In this document: positions 6,340 through 11,597 of the stretch, piece after piece | Layout: the number at the start of each line of letters is the position of its first letter | Position numbering within the stretch: position 1 is the stretch's first letter | Assembly: GCA_002441135.1 (NCBI GenBank) | Contig: DJVJ01000012.1 | Span: 1 to 11,597, forward strand | From: Caryophanales bacterium UBA6259 | GTDB lineage: Bacteria; Bacillota; Bacilli; Tepidibacillales; Tepidibacillaceae | Direction: 5' to 3' | Length of the DNA: 11,597 bases | Made by a program: the position numbers and the translations under genes | Notes under the pieces: generated by a model | Told to the model about the DNA's origin: nothing | Database searches by the model: none | The model's input: only the letters and a program-made list of their open reading frames with translations

Positions 6340-7314
6340 TTAGCTTATTGACGCTTTTCTTTGCTCACGTTGTTTTCTACTAAAAATATCAAACCATACA
6401 GTGATGATAATAACTAAACCTACAGCAAGGGACTGTAGATAGCTATTTATACCTATTAAATTCATTATATTACTAATTATAGTTAATATGATGGCCCCTA
6501 TCACTGTTCCAAAAATTCCCCCCTCACCACCAAGTAATGATGTCCCTCCCATCACCACTGCAGCCACTATTTGTAATCCATATGAATTTCCCATGTTTGC
6601 ATCTGCAGCATTTAATCTTGCTGTCATCACAATACCACCCAAAGCAGCTGTAAGTCCGCTTAATGCATACGCTTGAAGTGTAATCAAAACAGTTTTTTGT
6701 CCTGAATATAATGCTGCTGCAGGATTGGACCCAAGCATATAAATATTGCGGCCCAAAGTTGTTTTTTGTAATATTATTGCTATCACAATAATTAATAACG
6801 CGGAAATTATAATTGGAATGGGTATAGGCCCTAAATAACCAACCCCAATTGGAGTAAAATTCCTTGGAAGGTCATAAATCACAGCCCCTTGCATGACAAT
6901 CGTCGCAAGACCAAGTACCACCATGTTTGACCCATAAGTTGCTACAAATGGAGGTAACTGTAATACACCAACCAAGAAACCATTGAATAAACCAACAACT
7001 AACCCTATTAGAAGACCTATTATTATTACAACAATAATATTAATATTACTCAATAATAATTGGGCAACAATACAACCTACTAAAGCCGCTGTATTATTGA
7101 CTGATAAATCTATGCCACCGGTTAAGATAACCGCTGTAAGACCCGAACTAAGTATCATTAAGACGCTTGCTTGTCTCAATATTGTAATTAGATTATCACC
7201 ACTTAAAAACGATTCACTTAATAAAGTTGATATACCCATGACGAATAATAAGGCCATGAATGTGAATAAATAATTAGTATTTATTAGGCTTTCTTTTATT
7301 TTTGAAATTCTCAT
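6340..7314 (-). CDS. RbsC/XylH-type sugar ABC transporter permease (second permease)
   Basis: 324-aa polytopic inner-membrane protein of the BPD_transp_2 family, forming the channel with the neighbouring permease and the two-domain ATPase. Hydrophobic segments alternate with short loops along the whole length. Signatures are TGGIDLSV (65-72), NGFLV (111-115) and GGTSLLGGEGGIFGTVIGA (256-274), the usual cytoplasmic coupling region. It begins 27 bp after the first permease and ends 15 bp before the hydrolase. The ribosome site is weak (AAGAG region). Its coupling loop is closer to the RbsC consensus than that of its partner. The exact sugar cannot be told from sequence. Confidence 0.92.
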   Translation of the reverse strand: MRISKIKESLINTNYLFTFMALLFVMGISTLLSESFLSGDNLITILRQASVLMILSSGLTAVILTGGIDLSVNNTAALVGCIVAQLLLSNINIIVVIIIGLLIGLVVGLFNGFLVGVLQLPPFVATYGSNMVVLGLATIVMQGAVIYDLPRNFTPIGVGYLGPIPIPIIISALLIIVIAIILQKTTLGRNIYMLGSNPAAALYSGQKTVLITLQAYALSGLTAALGGIVMTARLNAADANMGNSYGLQIVAAVVMGGTSLLGGEGGIFGTVIGAIILTIISNIMNLIGINSYLQSLAVGLVIIITVWFDIFSRKQREQRKASIS

Positions 7315-7341
7315 GCTACTCTTATTAATTCTTATTTTAAT

Positions 7342-8322
7342 TTATTGACTCCGTCTTACAATAGCATCAATAATAATTGCAAATAAAACTACAGCTCCAA
7401 TGATTGCACTTTGATATATTGATGAAATATTTGCCATTACCAAACCATTTTTTAATACTTGAATTAAAAGAACGCCAAAAATAGTTCCTATTACTCCTCC
7501 TCGACCTTCGCGCATTGAAGTTCCACCAAGCAAAACCGCCGCAACTGAATTGAATTCAAATCCATTCCCGGCAATGGGATTACCTGATTCTATACGACAC
7601 GCCAACATAATTCCCGCTATTCCTGCCAACAGCCCAGTAAGTGTGAAGATTTCTATCGTTGCTCTGTCAGTTTTAAATCCAGCTAGAGTTAATGCTTCTG
7701 GATTGCCACCTAATGATCTAACCCTTGCTCCAAATCGAGTTTTTTCGAGAATTAAAAACGTTATTAAGACACACGCTATTCCTACCCACACTATAAAAGG
7801 AATGCCCAGAAAATTACCCTTTGTAACTTTTCGATAAATTTCTTCCTGAAAATAAATAGAAGAACCGTTAGAAATAGTTAGTGCAATGGAATTTAATATA
7901 TTAGCCATTCCTAGAGTAGCAATAAAAATTGGAAGCTTTAATTTTGAAACAATTACTCCATTTAAGAAGCCAGCTAATACAGCTGTGCTAATCGCTAAAA
8001 TCATGGCAAGGATTAATGGCGTGCCATTCTTCATCAAAAGTATCCAGAGTACGCTGATTAGATTTAATGATGCGCCAAGAGAAAGATCAGTGCCTTGGAT
8101 CAACACAATTAATGTTTGCCCACAGGAAATAATTAATAAAGGCGTTAATTGAGTTAATATACTCATAAGATTTGATACTGAAAGAAAATTGTTTATTCGT
8201 ATACTAAATATTAATATTAATAATAAATCAATCCATACTGCCGGGGGGAAAGATTTTAATACATTCGATAATTTAATTAGCTTATATTTTGGCGAATCAG
8301 AAAAAGATAGTTGTCTCAACAT
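7342..8322 (-). CDS. RbsC/XylH-type sugar ABC transporter permease (first permease)
   Basis: 326-aa polytopic membrane protein of the same family as its neighbour, with QGTDLSLG (76-83), NGVIV (121-125) and the coupling region GGTSMREGRGGVIGT (266-280). The MREG sequence replaces the more usual LLGG. The N terminus has an extra 25-30 polar residues before the first membrane segment. Its ATG overlaps the ATPase stop by 7 bp (ATGTTGA), with AGGA just upstream, so translation is probably coupled. Two different permeases suggest a heterodimeric channel, as in LsrCD or YtfT/YjfF, rather than an RbsC homodimer. Confidence 0.92.
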   Translation of the reverse strand: MLRQLSFSDSPKYKLIKLSNVLKSFPPAVWIDLLLILIFSIRINNFLSVSNLMSILTQLTPLLIISCGQTLIVLIQGTDLSLGASLNLISVLWILLMKNGTPLILAMILAISTAVLAGFLNGVIVSKLKLPIFIATLGMANILNSIALTISNGSSIYFQEEIYRKVTKGNFLGIPFIVWVGIACVLITFLILEKTRFGARVRSLGGNPEALTLAGFKTDRATIEIFTLTGLLAGIAGIMLACRIESGNPIAGNGFEFNSVAAVLLGGTSMREGRGGVIGTIFGVLLIQVLKNGLVMANISSIYQSAIIGAVVLFAIIIDAIVRRSQ

Positions 8323-9821
8323 AATTTTCCTAAAACCATTAATTTTCCTATTTCTTCTTCCGTTTTTTCCCCTCGTTTATAATGGTCAATGATATATCCA
8401 TCTTTCATGATATAAATCCTATCAGACATTCCAACCACTTCGGAAAGCTCTGAGGAGATCATAAGAATACTGTTTCCCTGGGTTGCTAAATTGTCAATAA
8501 GAGAATAAATCTCCATTTTAGCGCCTACATCAATTCCTCTCGTCGGTTCATCAAAAATCATAACTGTTGACTTTGCTGCTAGCCACTTGCTAATTACCAC
8601 CTTTTGTTGATTTCCACCAGATAGTTGCCTCACGATTCTTCTAACATCTGGAGGATGAATGTTTAATAACTTTATGTATTTATTAGCTATCTCTATGTTT
8701 TTTCTTTCAGATATAAAACCTGATGGAAAAAATATCTTTAATCCAACAGCAACAATGTTCCAAGCTAACGATGCTTTCAATGCCAAACCAAATCGTTTAC
8801 GATCTTCAGGTAATAATCCTAAGCCCATCTTTACTGCAAGATTAGGTGGTATTCCTGTAATATCGGTTCCATTTAGAACTATTTTTCCAGATCTCGGCTT
8901 ATCAATTCCGAAAATCATACGTGCCAACTCTGTTCTTCCTGAACCTACTAAACCCGCAATGCCAACAACTTCTCCTTTATTCAAAGTAAGTGAACAAGAG
9001 TGTACTCGACCTTTTTTATCGCTTAATTCCTCTACTCGTAAACACTCACCCTCATAAACATTTGGCGTGCGTACATACACTTGAGATATGTCACGACCAA
9101 CCATTAAATTGACAAGTGCATCATCACTTAACTCACCATTTTGGATGGTTCTAATAAATTTCCCATCTCGAAGAATAGTTATACGGTCTCCAATTTTATG
9201 GTATTCCTGCATCCTATGTGATACATAAATAATCCCTAAACCCTTTTGCCTTAACTTGTTGATTTGTAGGAACAATAATTCAGTTTCCCGTTCACTTAAA
9301 GAAGCTGTTGCTTCATCGAAAATTATTATTTTAGGGTTAAATGATAACGCCTTGGCGATTTCAATCATCTGCTGAGTAGCCACATCAAACTTTAACACTG
9401 GAGTTTTAAGATCAATATCCTGGCAACCTAATATATCAAGGAAACTTTTTGCTTCCTGTTCCATTTTCTTATAATTAATAATTTTTGTAAATTTATATTC
9501 TGGTTCTCGATTTAAAAATATGTTTTGGGGTGCATTTAAATACGGTACCATTGTGAGTTCCTGGTAAACAGCAGCGATACCATGATCAAGGGCATCTTTT
9601 GGGTCGGAAAAGGAAACTGGTTCATTATTTAAGTACATTTGTCCGGAATCAGGTTTATATACACCTAATATACATTTAGCAAGTGTAGATTTTCCCGCAC
9701 CATTTTCACCTACCAGTACATGTACTTCCCCCGCCTTAAGTGTAAAGTCAACGTCACTTAAGGCCACCACACCTGGAAAACTTTTAGTAAGCCCTTTAAC
9801 CTGTAATAATGTTTCTTCCAT
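8316..9821 (-). CDS. Sugar ABC transporter ATP-binding protein with two ABC domains (RbsA/XylG/MglA type)
   Basis: 501 aa, the normal length for a fused CUT2-class ATPase that drives import from the cytoplasmic face. Domain 1: Walker A GENGAGKST (38-46), Q87, Walker B ending D169-E170, H-switch H202. Its signature reads FDVATQQ (145-151) instead of LSVxxQQ. Domain 2: degenerate Walker A GLVGSGRTE (290-298), signature LSGGNQQ (400-406), Walker B D424-E425, and Ser in the H-switch position (ISSEL). The asymmetry, one canonical and one degenerate site, is typical of the class. The start at 9821 has no strong ribosome site and lies 106 bp after the binding-protein gene, with a stable stem-loop between them. 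Confidence 0.94.
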   Translation of the reverse strand: MEETLLQVKGLTKSFPGVVALSDVDFTLKAGEVHVLVGENGAGKSTLAKCILGVYKPDSGQMYLNNEPVSFSDPKDALDHGIAAVYQELTMVPYLNAPQNIFLNREPEYKFTKIINYKKMEQEAKSFLDILGCQDIDLKTPVLKFDVATQQMIEIAKALSFNPKIIIFDEATASLSERETELLFLQINKLRQKGLGIIYVSHRMQEYHKIGDRITILRDGKFIRTIQNGELSDDALVNLMVGRDISQVYVRTPNVYEGECLRVEELSDKKGRVHSCSLTLNKGEVVGIAGLVGSGRTELARMIFGIDKPRSGKIVLNGTDITGIPPNLAVKMGLGLLPEDRKRFGLALKASLAWNIVAVGLKIFFPSGFISERKNIEIANKYIKLLNIHPPDVRRIVRQLSGGNQQKVVISKWLAAKSTVMIFDEPTRGIDVGAKMEIYSLIDNLATQGNSILMISSELSEVVGMSDRIYIMKDGYIIDHYKRGEKTEEEIGKLMVLGKLC

Positions 9822-9875
9822 ATATGCTGTAATGTCATCAATAAAAAATGTCTCAATTTTTGTTCAAATTTTCAA

Positions 9876-9907
9876 ATTTGGGGCGGTCCTATAGGACCGC
9901 CCCAAAT
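9876..9907 (-). terminator. Perfect 32-bp palindrome between binding-protein and ATPase genes (attenuator or mRNA-stabilising stem-loop)
   Basis: ATTTGGGGCGGTCC, loop TATA, then the exact reverse complement: a 14-bp stem with a very GC-rich core, 20 bp after the binding-protein stop. On the minus strand it is followed by TTTGAAAATTTG, not a solid T-run, so partial termination or protection from 3' exonucleases is more likely than full stop. Such elements commonly give more binding protein than membrane components. Confidence 0.75.
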
Positions 9908-9927
9908 GCACATTTCAATTCAATGTG

Positions 9928-11094
9928 TTACTTGAACCAAGCATAGTTTTCGATATAGTCATCAACGTTTTCTGGAGTAATTAATGGATTATGTCTTTCA
10001 GAAGGAAATGGAATGAAATATTCTGGAGGGACTGTACCATCATTTAAATATTGGACAAGATAAGTAATAGCCAAATAAGTCGATCCAAAGGGGTCTGTAT
10101 TATAAGTTACAGCTAAGTCGCCATCTTTAATTGCTTGAGTGGCATCCTTTGATCCATCAAATCCGCCTACCAATATATCCTTCAATCCCGCTGCTTTAAT
10201 TGCCTGAATTGCTCCTAATGCCATTTCATCATTACACGCAATTACGATCTTCAATTGTTCCTTCACACCTTCACGCTGAAGAAGATTTTCCATTACCTGC
10301 ATACCTTGGGCACGATTAAAATTCGCTGTTTGAGAATCAATTAATGTATATCCTGGATATTCCGAGAGAGCTGCTAAAATACCTGCTTTTCTCTCTTCTG
10401 CATTTTGAGCACCTGGAGGACCTTCTAGAATTACTACGCCACCAGAACCGCCACCGTTTTCAAATAAATACTTAGCTACAACGTAACCAGTCTCATAATA
10501 ATCAACACCGGTGCGCATCATTGATCCAGATGCTGACGCTGTGCCAATTGATACAACTGGAATTCCAGCTTCATTAGCAGCATTCACTCCAGGCATGATG
10601 CCATTGGAATCAGAAGGATGTATCACAAATCCGTCAACCCCTTTCTGAATTTGTGCTTCCATAATGGAAATTTGCTCCTCGATGGAATCTTGTTGAGCCG
10701 GTGCAAGCGTTACCACTTCCACCCCAAGGTCTTCCCCAGCTTTCAAACCACCCTTCCACATGCCATTCATATACGGATTGGTTGAATTTTTTGTTAGCAC
10801 CACAATCGTGTATTTCTCGTTTGATTTAGTTTCCGTTTGAATTTTTGTTCCTATGCCTGTAACCGGTAGTTCTAGCTGCGTTTTAGCAAAATCACTTGCA
10901 CGACTAACATTTACGTTTTTAGAAAAATCTGGTTTCGTAGTAGGAGTGTTAGGTTTTTCTTCTGTAATAATTTCAGGTGATGTATCGATTTTGGCCGTAT
11001 CGGATGGACTTGTCAAGGTCGTAGAAGGTTGAGATGTACATGCCGTTATTGACACAATGAACAAAATACAAATAAGACTGACAAACTTTTTCAT
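9928..11094 (-). CDS. Sugar ABC transporter substrate-binding lipoprotein (Peripla_BP_4 / RbsB-like)
   Basis: 388-aa secreted lipoprotein that captures the substrate outside the membrane. The signal peptide starts MKKFVSL, has a hydrophobic core and ends in the lipobox ITAC with C19 as the lipidated residue. A long Ser/Thr/Pro-rich linker (about 20-65) and a further variable region reach to about 90. A type I periplasmic fold begins at YTIVVLTKNSTNPYMNGM, with IQKGVDGFVIHPSD, GIPVVSIGT, VVILEGPPGAQNAEERKAG, IVIACNDEMALGAIQA and VGGFDGSKDATQAI, all standard for CUT2 sugar binders. Start ATG 11094 follows AAGGAGG; the in-frame ATG at 11118 would place that site inside the gene. It is the first gene of the operon, directly behind the promoter. 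The ligand is unknown. Confidence 0.93.
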   Translation of the reverse strand: MKKFVSLICILFIVSITACTSQPSTTLTSPSDTAKIDTSPEIITEEKPNTPTTKPDFSKNVNVSRASDFAKTQLELPVTGIGTKIQTETKSNEKYTIVVLTKNSTNPYMNGMWKGGLKAGEDLGVEVVTLAPAQQDSIEEQISIMEAQIQKGVDGFVIHPSDSNGIMPGVNAANEAGIPVVSIGTASASGSMMRTGVDYYETGYVVAKYLFENGGGSGGVVILEGPPGAQNAEERKAGILAALSEYPGYTLIDSQTANFNRAQGMQVMENLLQREGVKEQLKIVIACNDEMALGAIQAIKAAGLKDILVGGFDGSKDATQAIKDGDLAVTYNTDPFGSTYLAITYLVQYLNDGTVPPEYFIPFPSERHNPLITPENVDDYIENYAWFK

Positions 11095-11103
11095 GGTTAG
11101 CTT

Positions 11104-11110
11104 CCTCCTT
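11104..11110 (-). promoter_or_regulatory. Strong Shine-Dalgarno sequence of the binding-protein gene
   Basis: AAGGAGG, 9 nt before ATG 11094. It fixes the start and is the best ribosome site of the operon, fitting the need for excess binding protein. Confidence 0.85.
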
Positions 11111-11132
11111 TGAAGCATTGGTGAGAAAATTA

Positions 11133-11156
11133 GTATACAATATACCTGTATACAAT
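11133..11156 (-). promoter_or_regulatory. Two direct operator-like repeats ATTGTATAC over and just after the transcription start
   Basis: On the minus strand ATTGTATAC occurs at 11156-11148 and again at 11141-11133, 15 bp apart. Each carries the palindromic core GTATAC. The second reads TTGTATACTA, matching the T-N-G-T-(N)-A-C-N-A consensus of FadR-type GntR operators. The first lies where transcription should begin, an ideal place for repression by the operon's own GntR protein. Confidence 0.6.
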
Positions 11157-11159
11157 CCG

Positions 11160-11188
11160 ATAATAAACCGTTAATCTTATTTTGTCAA
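11160..11188 (-). promoter_or_regulatory. Vegetative-type promoter of the operon
   Basis: Minus strand: TTGACA (11188-11183), exactly 17 bp, then TATTAT (11165-11160). This is a perfect -35 and a 5-of-6 -10 at the optimal spacing. The predicted start near 11153 leaves a leader of about 60 nt before the ATG at 11094. Confidence 0.8.
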
Positions 11189-11355
11189 GAGTTCGTGCCA
11201 CTTCTTTATACTAGAATTCTCACATGTCTACAATGATTCATGCCAGGTATAATACTGGGTGTTTAGAATTAGTAAGAGAAAATGATATTATTCTGAAAGA
11301 GATGGGCATACAAATTACTACCCTATGAGATTATTAGAAAGTATCCATAATAAAA
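11189..11355. other. AT-rich upstream region of the operon, no supportable gene
   Basis: The stretch holds a near-copy of the operator (ATTGTAGAC, minus strand 11234-11226) and a weak second promoter candidate on the minus strand (TTGTAG, 17 bp, TATAAA at 11210-11205). On the plus strand there is a 34-codon ORF from ATG 11224 to TGA 11326-11328 without a ribosome site, and an isolated TATAAT at 11248-11253. I cannot assign a gene. DNA turns sharply GC-rich at about 11356, marking the right edge of the AT-rich segment. Confidence 0.45.
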
Positions 11356-11409
11356 TCCAGGGCAGCGCCGCTTGCGGCAACGGAATTTGACCGGCCGGCC
11401 CTCTCGCGG

Positions 11410-11583
11410 CTCCAGGCAGGAGCTGCTACAGCAATGTTTGGACACGTGCCGTATGTCTACCGCCTGTATGAGGGCGAGGGGCACGGCTTCCGCAAGGCCG
11501 AGACGCTGGTCGACTATTACCAGACCGCAGAGCGCTTCCTCAGGGAGCATGTGATTTATAATGTATCAAAAGGAGCTTCATGA
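11410..11583 (+). pseudogene. Decayed C-terminal fragment of an S9-family (prolyl-oligopeptidase-like) hydrolase
   Basis: From 11446 the plus strand reads VPYVYRLYEGEGHGFRKAE and continues to a TGA at 11581-11583. GEGHGFR is the typical catalytic-His region of S9 acylaminoacyl-peptidase-like proteins, and FLREHV fits the family's C-terminal helix. Upstream the frame breaks: RLQA is in one frame (11407-11418), EELLQQCLDT-like sequence in the next (11420-11446), then the first frame again, suggesting two indels. The rest of the gene, including the nucleophile Ser and the propeller, is missing. GC content is clearly higher than in the operon. It probably represents host chromosomal DNA at the junction. 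Confidence 0.6.
11538..11560 (+). repeat. Right copy of the 23-bp direct repeat
   Basis: Matches bases 1-23 at 21 of 23 positions, same orientation, inside the S9-like fragment. Similarity to the left copy ends just after this point. Confidence 0.6.
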
Positions 11584-11597
11584 TGACAATCAACCCC
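11568..11597 (+). CDS. Start of an unidentified plus-strand gene, cut by the window edge
   Basis: AAAAGGAG (11568-11575) is followed by ATG at 11580 and ATG at 11583. The latter has the better 7-nt spacing and gives MTINP before the window ends. It overlaps the S9 fragment's stop codon, as in a translationally coupled pair. Too little is visible to name it. Confidence 0.5.

Noticed and set aside
8659..9057. Plus-strand 132-codon ORF inside the ATPase gene, and similar plus-strand ORFs inside other genes
   Set aside because: They lie opposite well-supported conserved genes, have no ribosome sites and no family motifs; they are shadows of the minus-strand coding.
11095..11118. Longer start of the binding protein at ATG 11118
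   Set aside because: It would put the AAGGAGG site inside the coding sequence and add a charged stretch ahead of a normal lipoprotein signal peptide.
11160..11176. CcpA (cre) catabolite-repression site over the promoter
   Set aside because: Only a few positions around the central CG match the consensus; too weak to support.
11248..11253. Perfect TATAAT on the plus strand as a rightward promoter
   Set aside because: No acceptable -35 at 16-18 bp, no extended -10, and only a pseudogene fragment downstream.
11224..11328. Plus-strand 34-codon ORF
   Set aside because: No ribosome site and no recognised similarity; length is expected by chance, though a gene remnant cannot be excluded.
1..11597. 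CRISPR array, tRNA or rRNA genes, insertion sequence, integrase
   Set aside because: No regularly spaced repeats, no cloverleaf or rRNA signature, and no transposase or recombinase coding sequence were seen.

Overview
This window is a ten-gene carbohydrate-catabolism operon in AT-rich DNA, read on the minus strand from about 11.15 kb down to 0.35 kb. GC-rich chromosomal DNA flanks it on both sides. Strong AAGGAGG-type ribosome sites at some genes, a consensus vegetative promoter, a lipoprotein solute-binding protein and the overall gene style suggest a Bacillota-like (Gram-positive) bacterium. That is an inference; no rRNA or other phylogenetic marker is present.

Layout along the minus strand: promoter plus two operator-like repeats (11133-11188); sugar-binding lipoprotein (11094-9928); a perfect 32-bp palindrome (9907-9876); a two-domain RbsA/XylG-type ATPase (9821-8316); two RbsC-type permeases (8322-7342 and 7314-6340); an AHL-lactonase-like metallo-hydrolase (6324-5521); a UPF0261/Tm-1-like protein (5508-4276); a RuBisCO-like protein, RLP (4274-3021); an RpiB-type isomerase (3000-2530); a TIM-type isomerase (2512-1733); a class II aldolase (1740-1105); and a FadR-type GntR regulator (1070-354). 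Most genes overlap or lie under 35 bp apart, so they are probably co-transcribed.

How the genes may work together (inference): the ABC transporter imports a sugar, sugar acid or lactone. The metallo-hydrolase may open a lactone. The UPF0261 protein, RLP and class II aldolase would carry out activation and C-C cleavage or isomerisation. The TIM plus RpiB pair resembles the L-erythrulose-1-phosphate / D-erythrulose-4-phosphate isomerase pair of erythritol and apiose catabolism, which delivers D-erythrose 4-phosphate. An RLP feeding that pair is the logic of the oxo-isoapionate (apiose) branch. However, no recognisable sugar kinase (FGGY, PfkB or DUF1537) and no dehydrogenase is present. The UPF0261 protein is therefore the most interesting gene, as a possible activating enzyme in an undescribed variant pathway.

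Flanks: bases 1-31 and about 11410-11583 both read as C-terminal ends of S9-family (prolyl-oligopeptidase-like) hydrolases on the plus strand. They share a 23-bp stretch with two mismatches, and the right copy looks frameshifted. The AT-rich operon therefore appears to sit between a gene end and a decayed duplicate of that end, consistent with horizontal acquisition. The left intergenic stretch (32-353) holds only small repeats, hairpins and a three-codon ORF with a good ribosome site.
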